Source of the DNA: Helopsaltes ochotensis | Taxonomy: Eukaryota > Chordata > Aves > Passeriformes > Locustellidae | Length of the DNA stretch: 64,000 nt | Direction of reading: 5' to 3' | NCBI GenBank assembly: GCA_013400155.1 | Contig: VXBM01000046.1 | Span: forward strand, 248,001-312,000 | In this document: in pieces, positions 1 through 12,260 of the stretch | Position numbering within the stretch: the first letter of the stretch is position 1 | Layout of the letters: each line of letters starts with the position of its first letter | The notes under the pieces: model-generated | Databases searched by the model: none | Told to the model about the DNA's origin: nothing | Seen by the model: the letters and a program-made list of their open reading frames with translations, nothing else | Position numbers and translations under genes: made by a program

Positions 1-2221
1 TTTCTCCCAGGGGTTTCCAAGGCATTTACCATCTTGCCCAACAACCCTTATTGCCTAATACGTAACATTTCTCACACACTCTCAAACAAATGAGATCAGT
101 GTCATTATCTCCGTCATTATCCTTTAACAAGCAGAGAGGGTGTTTTGACTCCACTGGTATCAAGTTGAAGACCGTGATCAAGCAGCAGCCAGGATTTAGC
201 ATTTTGTCGATTGAACATTTCCTTTCAGATGGACAACTTTTAGCATCATCCACCAACCTTGACCCCTGGTCTTGAGCTTGCAGAAGAAAAGCTGCAGTAA
301 TTTCCCATTATTGCTCACGATCGACACTCGAGCTACCAAAAAAAAACCCCAAAACAAAAACAAACAAACAAAAACCAGCAAACAAATAAACAAAAAATAA
401 ACCAAGAGAGAGAAATTTGTATAAAACCTGTGGGCCATGCACAGCAATTTGGCTGCCACAAAGCCAGTGTACCAACTACATCACACAGACAGCACGGAGC
501 ATGGATCTCTAGACTGAGGCTCACCCAGGGGGGCCTGGGATGCAGCTAGCCACCTTTCAGACAGCCCACATGTGGGTGAGGGCTGGACCTTGGCCTTTGA
601 GATCAGCAGTGACTGTCAATGGGATCTGCCTTCCCAGGTCACTGAGCTGTCATATCTCAGACACACGGCCAGGGGGGCAGGAGGGTTTTGTTAGGCAGTT
701 TGGACAGGACACAGCTTCTGTGACTGGTCCACAAGCACTGCCCAGTGACCACATTGATGAGTTCCCCTACGGTTCTCTCATTGCTCCCTTCTTGTACCTC
801 GGTGTAGGTTCCAGACATCCCTGATTTGCAGCAGTGCCCTTTCTAGACCATATAATGAGCTCTCCTTCTGTGCCATTCCAGTCTGTATCACTGACACTGC
901 GAATATGTCAAAACCCTCTAAGCACTCAGCTGAACACCCACAAAACCTCTGACTTGATGATATCATGCCTTATCCTCCTTCAACCTACTTTTGCAATTGT
1001 TTCTCACAGAAACGTCTCATTTGGGTGGTGGGGTTTTTTTTATTCACTTAGAATCTGGCAAGTACGTACTCAGTTATTTTAGGCTTCTTTAGGAAAAAAA
1101 CATTATCTTTGTGTGCCTAAGATTGGAGTCCGTGTATCACCTGGTTTGTTATAAGATGCTGAAAACCCTTCCCGTTGTCATGGGTGAAATGTGCGTAGTA
1201 CAACCTGCCTAGATACATAAATGACCTCAGGCACTGTAGTACATGATTCATCACCTCCAAGAAAAGTGGGATGGGAGGTTGTTCCCACAATGCAGGTGGG
1301 AACAGCAGAGGAACTGAGAGACAGGCAAGGAAAACGTCTTAGCCAGAATCACACAAAGGAGGTCTCACAAAACTGTTTCAGACATGGGTTACTAATACCT
1401 CAAGCAAATACCCTAAGTAGGGGAGAACACACAGAATAGGAATCACTGTCTCTTAACTCTCAAAACAGTTTATTCCATGCTGCTAAAGAAAATGATGGTT
1501 GGCACGAGGCTTATCCTTTCTCTGACACTCTGCAGTTTGCTGAAGAAGACTGGTATGTGGTTTACCCCAGCAAAAATCTTTGCTTGGAATAAATGTTGAC
1601 ATTGAGTAGTGGTAAGTGGGACAGGAAAAAAACAATTCTGGTGCAGCCCTGAGTCTTGAGGACTTGAAACAGCTGGAGCACAACTGCCATTACCTCACTG
1701 CCAGAAACAGAATGCCTTATGAGGAAATGAGAACTTGAATGTGACTGCAAATACCAAAACAATTCAGGGAGATGCAGCAGTGGCTGGAAAGGGATGGTAT
1801 GTAAAGGCTGTCTTATTTGGAGAAATGCTGTTTTCCTCACAGGATAATGGGATCTGACGGCCTCTATCCCCTTAATGGTGTTTTGGACTGCCAGTCTAGG
1901 GTGACTGTTTTCTTCCTCTGTGGAGTGGGAGGTGATACAGGATAACTTTCATCTTGAAAGCCCTTTGTGATTATTAATTTCCTTGAGGAAGGGGTAAGCA
2001 TCTGGAAACAGGAGATATAAGATGGAACATGGCCACTCAACTAAACTGAGAGTGGCCACCCAGGTCTGGGCGCAAAGTGAATGGTTCCATGCTGGTACTT
2101 CAAATTCACAGACTGTCTGAAAAGGTTAATTCGCAAAGTACCAACTGAGGAAAGGGCCCACAGTCCTTCTGTTATAGGCATTTGGATGTAATGAGGCAGT
2201 AAATTCAGCTATGCTTGGCAG
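1..2221. other. Non-coding stretch upstream of first ENOSF1 remnant
   Basis: I see no supported exon here. The region should contain the earlier ENOSF1 exons (N-terminal lid domain) or lie between them, but I could not align any of it convincingly. An A/C-rich simple stretch built on CAAA units lies at about 340-395. Open frames of up to 94 codons have no family resemblance. Confidence 0.5.
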
Positions 2222-2324
2222 TCATATGTGCTGTCAAGGCTTTCTTTATTCATGGGGTCAATAGAGACATGGGAGAAATTGCCAACAACTTTGAAGGTTT
2301 CTCCAGAGAGCTTACCAGCAACAG
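2222..2324 (+). pseudogene. ENOSF1: ENOSF1 remnant exon (VVVCAVNALAHHVL... region)
   Basis: The frame reads VICAVKAFFIHGVN, then RDMGEIANNFEGFSRELTSN, against human VVVCAVNALAHHVL and NKDLKDIVGDFRGFYRQLTSD. An acceptor AG lies at 2220-2221. There is no stop, but about half of the residues differ. The expected donor after the TSD codons reads GC (2325-2326) rather than GT, so the exon end is approximate. This is the 5'-most ENOSF1 exon that I could recognise. Confidence 0.8.
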
Positions 2325-2710
2325 GCAACTATGCTGTAAGACACATTTTAGGGTGCCATTGCAAAAAGGATAGTAACAGACACGTAAGACGTGAATTTTC
2401 ACAAAATATTTGCATTCTTAGAAATTTGGAACACCTGGTTTTCAGGCAAGCCAGTGTGAAAGTGACCAGTCAGAATTCCAAGGGGATATTTGAGGCATGT
2501 TGCACATTTCTGCATCTTCTCTTTTTTGTAATTTTTAACCAATATGAATTGTTCTTTTGGTTTTTTCCCCCCAGCATCAGTGACTTTTTCCCTCGCTGTG
2601 TTATCAATAGTGCAGGATTTTAAACCATGGGGAACAAAATATCATTCAACAGAAACTGAGACATCAGTGAGTATCAAACCACTGTGGATAACACTGAGGG
2701 GTCTACATTT

Positions 2711-2801
2711 TTTTGCTAGGTAGATTGGACCAGAGAAGGGCACTGTCCACTTGGCTATAGCTTCTGTCCTGAAAGCTCTGTGGGCCAAACAAGAGGGAAA
2801 G
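2711..2801 (+). pseudogene. ENOSF1: ENOSF1 remnant exon with premature stop
   Basis: The reading frame gives R-stop-IGPEKGTVHLAIASVL, then KALWAKQEGK. Human ENOSF1 reads RWIGPEKGVVHLATAAVL, then NAVWDLWAKQEGK. The conserved Trp codon is TAG at 2721-2723, and nine bases encoding Val-Trp-Asp are missing. The donor survives (GGGAAAG|GTGACG at 2801/2802). The 5' boundary is eroded, with only a T-rich run and TGCTAG before the homology. The strong identity on both sides of the stop makes the assignment secure. Confidence 0.88.
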
Positions 2802-5800
2802 GTGACGCCCTTGGGAACTCAGTGGAAGAATGCTCATTAACTTAGAGAGATTCCCTGCTCCTGGTTGCCCTCATTTGCATGTGGTCTTGATTTTGAAGTA
2901 ATCTATACATATGGTTGGCTTTAAAATATCAAATAAAATACAGACATTGCTGAGTTCTTGGAAACTCTGCTCATGCTTAATTTTTGCAAGATGGAAAATT
3001 GTAGCCACTGCACAATGATTAGTGGTAGAATTGGTTGGAATACTACAGAGTAATTTTGTGGAACTCTGGCATTTCTGAAAGAAAATATTTTTGCTGAGTC
3101 CTGTTTCTTCATATACCCTTCTCGGGATTTCATCTTTCTTACTGGCATATTTTAATCTGAGATTTTCACCTTTTAGCCGCTTCCCTACTGAATATGCTGT
3201 TGATCTGGGAGCCAAATCTTGCATACCTAATATGTTGTAATTTATTAAAAATAGCCTTTTTAGGCAGTGATGTGAGGAGCTATAAAGACAGCTTGGTTAG
3301 AAAGGAAAATTAGCGAACAAAAGATAATGTCTGCTCAAAAAAAAAAACTGACATAGAAAAGCCTGCCTGGAACTGCGAGCCTGGGGAACAGCCCTGCAAA
3401 CTACAGAAAAACATCCTTGAAAAGGGCAGCTGGCCTCTTTGAAGTGCAGCCGAGGTACCTAGAAACCAGAAACATACAGATACCACTGATAAGCACCAAA
3501 CAAGAAGACTCTAACAACAATTTGTCATGTGAAGGTGGAAAACAGTCTGAAAAAAAAAATAGCTTTTTTGGCCAGAGACACCTGGCTTAAAAAAAAGAGT
3601 CTGTGATATCGATAATTTTGGAAATGGGACTCTACCAGCTCGCTTACTGTCTAGGTCTGTCCTCCTTTCTTTCAGGAAGGATTGGTCCCCCAGGTTGTAC
3701 CCACCTTTTGAGGTGGTTTTGCAGCTTTTGAAATCTGGCTATTTCACTTCATATCAATAGCAGAAATATTAATATATGTAATCATAAAAATATCTGCTGT
3801 TATATATCTGCTGATAAATTTGCTTCATTCATGATAAACAATAATTTAAAATAGTACATAACTACTTGGCTGCTGCTGTCATTGGTTGTACCACAGTACT
3901 GATTCATGTTATCATTAATTGACACCATGCTGTTTGAAAATATCATTTTTGATGGCAGATACTAATTTGTAACAACTTGATATATATTCATTCATATTCA
4001 TTTTATTAACCATAGATATGTTTTCTAGTGGCAGTTTTTGTGGTATTTGTGGTAATCTGTAATAAATGAAAGAAATTTAGCAGGCAAAGCTTTCACCTCC
4101 TCATGTGTTACAGATTTCCACAAACTCACAGTCATTATCTTACCACACCTTTTTTAATAATCACTCCACCAATACTGCTTCCATAATGAAACCAGGTTAA
4201 AAAGGATGCTCAATCCTTAATGATTATCAGGAGAAAGCGTCAAATGTTCTTGCTCAGTGTTGAGAACCACTTTGCTTTAGTGTCAGAAATTAATTTTGTG
4301 TGCCAAATGTAAATGTTGCTTACATTTTGTGATGTTTCATGATAAAGAAAAAAGCATCTGTGTGTTACTGTGGTTCCAGTTATTTGATTTGTTTTGTTTT
4401 CTAGTTTATGTGAAAGTTACAGGTTGACATGGTCAGAAAGTCTAAAGGAACTGGGCCCTATTAAAAGAGTACATGTTTTAGCTGGTGTCCAAACTAAAAT
4501 GGTCTTACAACTCATTTCCGACAGAAGTTGTGTCACTGGCAGGGATTGTTGCTTTCTGGCCAAAGAAGTCCTTCCCTCCCAACATACCCTCTTGCAGTGT
4601 CTGCTCTCAAGCCGAGATGCAAACTAGCCCTTCTCCCGGGGAAGCTCTACAGCTTGTCTTTGCCCTGTCTTGTGTCACAGCTGGCAGTGGGAACTGATGT
4701 CTGCAGCTACAGGAAGCTGTTTACTTAAAGAAGGTGCTTTAATCTGTAGGTCTTTCTTTAGAGTTTGGACAAGAAGCTGCTTTTCTTTAAGTCTGGATAA
4801 TTGGGAGGTTTTTTTTGTTTTTTTAATGGCTGGGGGCTTTTTCACAAAAGCAACTCCTTACTGAAAACTACAAACTTGGTAATTTAATTCCCTGTGCTAC
4901 TCTTTTCTGCTAGTAAACACTTGGCCTTCATGTGTTGATCTGTTTGCTGAAGTGACCAGTCATTTTGGGGGGAATTCCCTTCAGTATTAAGATCTAAGAG
5001 ATCCTGTTCTAAAATAACGTAGTAATTCCTTTTCTGAGACCAGGAGGTATGAAAATAGGGGTGCTTCTCTGTTTTAATTTGACAGCTAAAATAGTGTGAC
5101 TTGGGTTTCCTGTTTAATCTTTTACTCCTGCTTAGATAGAGTTTAAAAAGAAGCTGAAAAGGGCTTATTATCAACTACTCACAGCCATGAAATCAGGCAA
5201 ACACACATTTGGCAGTGCAACACAAGCTGATGAGGGAGGGGGGTGCGAAGGTTTAGAATATCTGCTGTTTCAACTCCCTGCTGTCTACAGAAAAATGGGG
5301 AAAAGATTGACAGCCATTCCTCAACTGACTAGCATTACTTAATCTTTTTTCATCATGCTGTTTTACCATGCTATGGGGTTTTTTTTTAATTTTATATGTC
5401 ATGCTCGAAGCAGGTTGCCAAGCATTTGCTATTCTGCATGGAGCACTGATATATTACTGATGTGCTCCCAGAAGAGGAAGCGTGTGGTAAGTCATCTTTG
5501 CTTCAAAGCTGGAGTTTTCGTACCCTCCATTTTCCTAATCCTGGACTTGTCTCATCAGTTTTGATGGGAGTAACTGTCAGGAGCACATCAGCCTGTGAGA
5601 CTGCCAAACTGGAGGAACAACGGTAATGATGAAATCTGGAGTGTGAGGAAAATTTGATCCAGTTCAGTGTAATTTGATATTCATTCTTGTTCCCCAACAG
5701 AAATACTCCAAAAATGGTCTGCTTGGGAAAAAAAGAAAGGTGTGAGCTTAGATACTTCTGTACCTGATGAAAACAGTTACATTGGATCTCTTAGAGTGGG

Positions 5801-6200
5801 AAGCGGACTGTGGGAAATGAAGCCTGTTGTTTGCTGGCATCTTCTTGGGTGTCCCAGGAGTGCAATGTCAAACATCAGGTTTGTGCCATGTTGGTGATGT
5901 TTTGCCATGTAGCTCTTTGCACTGGGTTAGCAAGGAGCTTGTGCTGATCTCTGCTTCTTCCAAGGATTTATCTGCTTTGCAGTTCTCTTGAAATAAAATA
6001 GATAGGGAGAAAAGAGAAGGGCTTATTTGGCCAAATTCATCTATTTGATTAAAATGTGAGGTTTTTGGAAAAATAAAGAAGTAAAAATATCTCAAATCCT
6101 TCAGTTTTCCCAAGCAACATTCTTTGATGCATTATTTAACAAAATAATGTGCTGTTGACTAAAACACAGCCTGACTTGTAATTATTCTTATCTGCTTCAG
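2802..6200. other. Decayed ENOSF1 intronic DNA, one or two exons unaccounted for
   Basis: The human gene has coding sequence for PVWKLLVDM and for the DPRMLVSCIDFRYITDVL...GKKERE segment between the flanking exons. I could not place it. A short CCTGCCTGGAACTG at 3364-3377 resembles the PVWKLL codons, but it lacks a pyrimidine tract and is too short to call. The rest is AT-rich DNA without recognised repeats. Confidence 0.4.
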
Positions 6201-6283
6201 AACAGAAAATGTTAGAGTATGGATATCTGGCTTATTCAGGATCCTATTCCTGGCTGAGCTACTCAAACCAGCAGTTAAAACAG
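6201..6283 (+). pseudogene. ENOSF1: ENOSF1 remnant exon (KQML..GYPAY..WLGYSDDTLKQ)
   Basis: An acceptor TCTGCTTCAG precedes the exon and a donor CAG|GTCTGA follows it. The open frame gives QKMLEYGYLAYSGSYSWLSY, then SNQQLKQ. The human segment is KQMLAQGYPAYTTSCAWLGY, then SDDTLKQ. Both splice sites and the frame are intact, so this exon alone looks usable. Its neighbours are not. Confidence 0.85.
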
Positions 6284-6369
6284 GTCTGAATGTTCAGTTT
6301 TATAGCCGTAAGATTTTAAATAGTATTTGAAGTGGGAAATGCTAACAGATGACGATCAATTCTCACTGC

Positions 6370-6445
6370 TTGCTCCTTAACACTTAAAAGTTTTGCTGGA
6401 CTGACTAAAACTGTATCATTGCAGATCCATTTGGGGAGGTAAAAC
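6370..6445 (+). pseudogene. ENOSF1: Possible ENOSF1 remnant exon (LCAQALKDGWTRFKVKVGAD)
   Basis: This lies directly downstream of the preceding ENOSF1 exon. The segment CACTTAAAAGTTTTGCTGGA matches the bases expected for ALKDGWTRF with small indels. It is followed by GCAGATC, where VGADL is expected, and then a TAA in the same frame (6440-6442). The acceptor AG is not visible. The KxK catalytic lysine motif of the family cannot be read. Similarity is at DNA level only, so this call is tentative. Confidence 0.45.
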
Positions 6446-8908
6446 AGTGGGCTTAATTCCATTTCAGTAATTTTCCCAGTTAGACAGAGTGTTTATGAAT
6501 GAAGATATGTCCATGGAACTAACATAGAACTGGTAATTTCTTTGTTGGTATATTGTGTGTAACAGAGAGTTTGAATGGGTACAGCTCTTGTTGGTTTATG
6601 CAGGGGGCTTACACACATAGGGATTCTCAGGGGAGTGTTATGAATTAACCAAAAGTATGATCATTAAGAGTGTTAATGAAAGTACATAAAATTTGTGCTT
6701 GGATAGACACACTGAGAAGCACAGTACCTTTAACCTGTGGTAACTTCATGGATGAGAAATGGGGATGTCTTCTTCAGAATCAACATGAATCTCAAAATTT
6801 GATAAATGCTGGTTTAACCTAGAAATTCTTGTTACCATCATTTTGAGGGATACTCTGGAACTGCCAGTAGCAGAGGGCCCTTGGCTTCCTTCATAAACAG
6901 CAACCCTAATGCCAGAGAGAGCAGCATTTGCTTAACTTTCTGTCTCTTTATTGGTGTCAGATCAAATTAGTTTGGCTGGTATTTTTCTTTCGGAAAATAT
7001 AAACCTTGGTATACCTAGAAATACTGTTGCCAAGTTGTGGGATATTCATACCTGGATTAGAAAAAAAATTGTTACAGTTACAAAAATTTGTTACAGTTAG
7101 CTGGGTTGAAAGGTTTGGTTCAGCTGTATGTTACTGATATACCTGATCTCATTTTCTGATGGTTTCTTCTAGCTACTTGTGAGGAAGAAATAAAAAGCTT
7201 ATTCTAATTACATGTAAATTAATATTATTCTAGATGCAGTGTGGTGGAGTTATTTGGAGATGTATAATTAATTGATCTAACTTTGCTTGCAGTTGCACAC
7301 ATAGGCCTTGAGAGAAGGCTGGATAATGTAGAGTAAATGCTTGAATTGAGTGTTACACTTCTGTATTTTATGCTTTGAAAGGACAAACTGGGCCTAGTCC
7401 AGCTCTTGCAGGTCTGTGATATGGGCAGTGATGACTTTGCTTCTGTATCTCTCCCAGACACTCCTCCCTTCCACTACTGCATAATGCTGCATTGCAGGAA
7501 AACAGGAATGATGTGGGAAAGCTGAGGGCTGATCACAAGTGAAGACAAACGTGTTTCCGTTGACTTATAAAACACCATCGCTGTTTTATTTTCAGAGTAG
7601 GGTGAAGCTTACTCACAAGGGAGGAGAAGTAAAAAGGAAGATCTTTCTGTAAGACAGTGATGCTAAAATTGTAAAATCTAGTTTATGGATTCCAGTTTGT
7701 GGCCCCATTAATCATTCAGCAGTGATCTATTTCATCTTTCAAGTATGCATATATGTTCAAAGTAAAAGTGGGTGCTTATCTACCGGATGATATTTACAGA
7801 CTGAGGTCTATACAAGTTATGATTGGCCAGACAAAATAACTGTGAATATCACTTTTTGCTACTATATTATTTTCTATTTAAAACCACTAGATGAAATCTC
7901 TCTTATATGCATTTATTGACAAATATTGGTGGTTTTCCTTCTTCAAATCCTGAATAAAGATATCAACAAATGTTGATATATTTCAATGAACAGCAGTATT
8001 GGATATGATCAAAGTAGGTGTATTACTAAGAACTTTATCCTGTATTTCTGTGCCAAAAATTTGAGTCTGCAGGGGAACCCTGCTACCAGGATTGTCTTCT
8101 ACAAGATTTAAAGTGACTATTATTTCCAGGGAGGCTTCCGGAGTAAAGCCTGTTAATAATTTTTAACGGATATTTGGCCAAAAATAAGCTGGAAAAGAAG
8201 TTATTCAAACTAATACATTTGAATGAAAATGAAAAAGTAGATGGAAGTCACTCCTTTTTATTTTGCAATGTTACTCTATTGACTGCTATGGGTCAGATTC
8301 TTTGCCCCATATGTTCACTGACACACCACAGCTGCTGACCTACTCTGGGTGCTGCAGTGCAGCACAAAGCTTTCATGGGATGCCATAAATCATGGAATGC
8401 TGAAACAGGAACTCTGTTGATATAGGATGGCAAGGACCTGAAGAGCCTGCAGAGAAATTATGATGTGATTTTCAGATGATTCTTTTTTTGTAGAAAGAAA
8501 AATTCTTCCTTGTGTGGGAGAGAAATGCTGCTTCGAAAACTCATCTTATTTAAACTACTGCACTTTTTTTGTCAAGAAGCTTTTCTGCTGAAAATTTCAG
8601 GCACTCTGTTTTAGGGTGCTTTATTTAAGTATGTGCTGCCAAAGATATACTCATTCCCATAGAAGACTGCTCTACTTCCTACTGGTCCTGTTCTGCTTAG
8701 TTTGAATCTAGTCTGGATATTGACGTAGTCATTGCAACTCTGCATAAGTACAGCCAAAAGTACAATGCAGACAGAACAGCAATTCCAACTTTTCATTTGC
8801 TTTTTATTTCCTGAATTTCTACCACTTCATAAAATTTCTGCAGCTTGACAGGAAAAATAACTCTGTAGAATCCCTTACTGTATTTGATTCTTATTTTTCT
8901 TATCCCAG

Positions 8909-9056
8909 ATGCTGAATGCAAAGCAAAAAATGGGAAATAGAGGAAGCAATGGAGTGGGTCACTGAACCAGCTGAGTTTAAACCCTCATGTATTAAGGAGC
9001 CAACTTTTCCAGATGAGGATATGCATATCCAGATGGAACACGCAACTGTTTCAAAG
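8909..9056 (+). pseudogene. ENOSF1: ENOSF1 remnant exon (MMDANQRW...WIEEPT...HATISK)
   Basis: The acceptor TTCTTATCCCAG is good. After a frameshift in an A-run (about 8931-8936) the frame reads KWEIEEAMEWVTEPAEFKPS, then CIKEPTFPDE, and ends HATVSK. Human reads RWDVPEAVEWMSKLAKFKPL, then WIEEPTSPDD, and HATISK. The first metal-ligand Asp of the DANQ motif is Asn. The WIEEP motif, which holds another ligand, reads CIKEP. Four residues are inserted before HATVSK. Bases after the final AAG are CTTGGG instead of a GT donor. Confidence 0.87.
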
Positions 9057-9661
9057 CTTGGGGGTTTAATATTTTATTTCAGTAACACTACAGTGACTTT
9101 AGTCAGTACTGATGTAATGCTGATGCTGTTCCTTCACATATTCAGAGTTCAGTTTGAGGTAGTGATTCAGAACACTATTAAATATATTTGCTACAGGATC
9201 TTGATACATATCCTGCACCTGTATTCCCTTAAGTTTAAAAAAATAGTTTCTTTCTAAAAAAATACCTAAAAGGACTGCAATGCTTGCATAAGAAAGGAAG
9301 CCAACATTTAGTATGAGAAGGGAATGAACTTTTTTTTTCAATGTGTGGTTTCCAGTGAAATAGGAAGTTTGGTTCAGAATTTGTGTTCCCAACATGCTAT
9401 ACTTAGCAGCACTGTTAAACCCCAGATGTACTGTATGTGCATTTCTTTACGGCTCCCCACACCCTCTTACATAATTCCTTACACTGCTTGTGGACAAGAG
9501 AAAGCAGGAAAAAAATCAATAAAAAGTTTTATAACGTGTTACATTTTCTGTACAACACAGAAAAGAGTGTGCTGTTACTCCGTCCTTTGTGCTACTGAGT
9601 AACTCCACTGGGAATTCAGAAAACCAGAAGCAAGTCTTGAATGTTTGTTATTTCCTTGCAG

Positions 9662-9703
9662 GCCTTAACAGTGCTAGGAATTGGTGCAGCAACCAGAGAA
9701 CAT
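9662..9703 (+). pseudogene. ENOSF1: ENOSF1 remnant exon (ALVPLGIGIATGEQ)
   Basis: This 42-nt exon has an intact acceptor (TTTCCTTGCAG) and donor (CAT|GTGAGC). It encodes ALTVLGIGAATREH, against ALVPLGIGIATGEQ in human, and has the same length of 14 codons. The Glu of GEQ, another metal ligand in this family, is kept. Gly to Arg and Gln to His changes flank it. Confidence 0.85.
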
Positions 9704-10439
9704 GTGAGCATGTGTATAAGTGCTTTGGGCTTTTTCCTAATTACTGTTTGTTTAATGAATCTACTGCATAACCTTAGGAGCAGGTGCCAAAATTGCTTTT
9801 CGTGAAGTTAAACACTAAAGCTGAAAATTACTTGTTCTGTGTCTCAACTATTCCCTACCAAGGTTCCCTCTCTTCACCTAATCTCCTTGGTTCATTCTTT
9901 CCACATGCAATTTCTGTGAACAACCTGGAAATATTTGATTTCTTTTTCACTATTATTATGAAAGTAATTGCTAAAATTTCATATTCCTACACCAGTGAGA
10001 AATATGAAAGAATGCATCCTGTGATTGTGATTGCCCATACAAAGGGTAGAGAAGCAAGCTATAAAGATGAAGTCCATGTTGCTCTGTGGAGCTCCCTGCA
10101 AGTCCATGAGACGGCCTGGATAACATCTGTGCAGAGCAGTGCAGGCTGGACAATGTGGTCTGTAGAGCACTGAAGGGCTGATGAAGCTGATATCCTCTGT
10201 AGCCCAAGGATGATTATCCAGCTCCCATTTTCATTTTGCTGTGTGGGTTTGGTGCTTCAGCCAGTGTTTTGCTCAGCAGAGCAGTGCATGTGTAGACATG
10301 ACCCTGCAGTGGTTATATGAAGGAGTGGGGTTTAGAGGGGAGAGGTTCCAGGCTCCTCTAGTTGTACCAACTCTATTTGTGCTACCCTTACTCAGCTGTA
10401 AATATCAAAATTCCAGGAAATCATGCTGCAAGTCATCCT

Positions 10440-12260
10440 CTTATTGGCACCAGTGGCACTGCCAGGGGTGCAGGCAGGCTGGGGAGCCGGGAGCATGACT
10501 GGTAGGGCACGTCTGAGGGAACAGCCAGAACTGAGAAGGCTCCCAGACAAGGTTAGGGTGCTGAGACAGCTATGAGGGCAAGGTGTGTCCCAGTGACAGG
10601 GACCAGGGTCAGACAGAGCCCAGGGGCTGCCAGTCTGTCCATGGTGATGAAGTCAGGCCCAGGCCAAGCAGGGCTTAGCCTGCAGTTCAGGGTCTGGATC
10701 AGCGAGGGCCATGGCTCTGCACAGCTGCAATCACATCTGGGGTAGCTCAGGCAGGTACTGAGGCGGCGTCCTGAGCCGAGATGGGTCTGAGGGCAGGGTT
10801 GGTGGGGGAGGCCTTCTCGTGAGGCTGGACAGGGCCAGCAGGGCTGCTTCTGCCCTCAGCGCCCTGCCTTGAGTTCCCTCCAAGACAGATGTGTCCTCTC
10901 AACCAACAGATAAGTGGGCTCTGATGAGATTTGCTGAACGGGGACTTAGTTGCTGTGGTGTGTAGGGGGCATTTTAGGGGACACACAGCTAGGGCAGAGA
11001 CACGGAAATGGGAAAGGGACAGGGATTGTTGGAGCTGGGTGGAGGGCTCAGGCAGACCCTGCAGAGCCCCAGAGCTATGCAGGCTTATGGGTGGGGGTCA
11101 AAGTGGGGATTCTCGGATGACCCCTGAAGAGCATCAAGTTCCCCTGTGAGGGGTTCAGTCAGACTCAACGTTTGGGCAGGGCCAGTGCTGTGGGAGCGTG
11201 TGCCGGTTTTGGCTGGGATAGAGATCATTTTTTCACAGCAGCTACGGAAGGGATATGTTTTGGATTTGTGCTGAACACAGGGTTGATAATATAGAAAAGT
11301 ATTTGTTACTGCTGAGCAAGACATATGTAAAGCCAAGGCCTCTTCTGCTTTTCATACTGCCATGCTGGCAAGGACTCTGGGGGTATCCGTGGGGCTGGGA
11401 GGAGACACATCTGGGACAGGTGACCCTAACTGACTAAAGGGATATTCCAGACCATGTGATTTCATGCTCAGTGTATAAAGTGGGGGGAAGGAGGAGTAAG
11501 GGGAATATTTGGAGTGGTGGTGATTGTCTTTCCAAGTAATGGTTATGTGTGATGGGGCCTGCTCTCCTGGAGATGGCTAAACACCTCCCTGCCTATGGGA
11601 AGCAGCAAATTCACTCCTTGTTTTACTTTGTTTGTGTACACAGCTTTTGCTTTTCCCTTTAAATTGTCTATATCTCGAACCATGAATTCTCCATCTTTTC
11701 CCCTTCCAGTTCCATCCCTGGTCCCGATGGTGGGGCAATGAGTGATCAGCTGCTTGGGGCTGGGTTGCTGGCTGGGGTCAAACCACAACAGAGGGTCAGA
11801 GCCTAGAGTCAGTTTTGTAGGGCCAAGGTCATGTGCAGCTGCAAGCCTGGCTCTGTACTGCTGGCTTAGGGCTTGAGGCAGCCTGAGATACCTGGCAGGA
11901 AGGATGCCATGGGGGCCTGCTGCTCCCAAGGACTGGGAGCTGTTGGGGAGCCCCATGGGGGCAGCAGGGCAGAGTCCTCCCAGCCAGGCTTGTCCCACCT
12001 CCATTCAGGAGCAGGGGTGGCAGGGGGCAGTGAGCTGGCCCCAGCCTCAAGTGCTGGGGATATCCCTGGGGATAGGGATGAGCAGAGGCCAGGAGTGAGG
12101 AGAACCACGTTCAGACAAGGCCCAGGGTGTGTCCAGCCAGGATGGGGCGTTGTTCCATGGCCAGACACGTCCACAGCTGTAGCACAGCTGGAGGCAGGTA
12201 CACCTGCCACGCAAGCCAGGCAGAAACTAAAGGCCCGTGGGCAGAAGGTGTGAGCCCCAG
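10440..12260. other. GC-rich block of unknown origin inside ENOSF1 intron
   Basis: Base composition rises sharply relative to the AT-rich surroundings, with many CAGG/GGGCAG-type words. The block is split by the solo LTR at 11199-11790. Overlapping frames in all directions (up to 153 codons) are composition artefacts. Similar GC-rich blocks in birds can be old ERV internal sequence or other dispersed repeats, but I cannot name a family. Confidence 0.4.
11199..11790 (+). mobile_element. Solo LTR, avian ERVL-type
   Basis: The sequence begins TGTGCCGGTTTTGGCTGGGA and ends AAACCACAACA, like avian ERVL LTRs recalled from memory. It has an internal TATAAA at 11474-11479. It is 592 bp long and bounded by TG...CA. 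Flanks GAGCG (11194-11198) and GAGGG (11791-11795) look like a 5-bp target duplication with one mismatch. No internal retroviral sequence follows, so this is a solo LTR left by recombination. Confidence 0.8.

Noticed and set aside
231..275. Possible ENOSF1 exon after TTTCAG reading DGQLL
   Set aside because: Only four or five residues match, the following sequence does not, and the real RWIGPEKG segment is at 2711-2801.
3364..3390. Possible ENOSF1 PVWKLL codons
   Set aside because: Only about 14 bases match, and there is no acceptor pyrimidine tract or continuing homology.
11543..12253. Frames of 114-153 codons in the GC-rich block
   Set aside because: They overlap each other and the solo LTR, lack motifs and vary with composition only.
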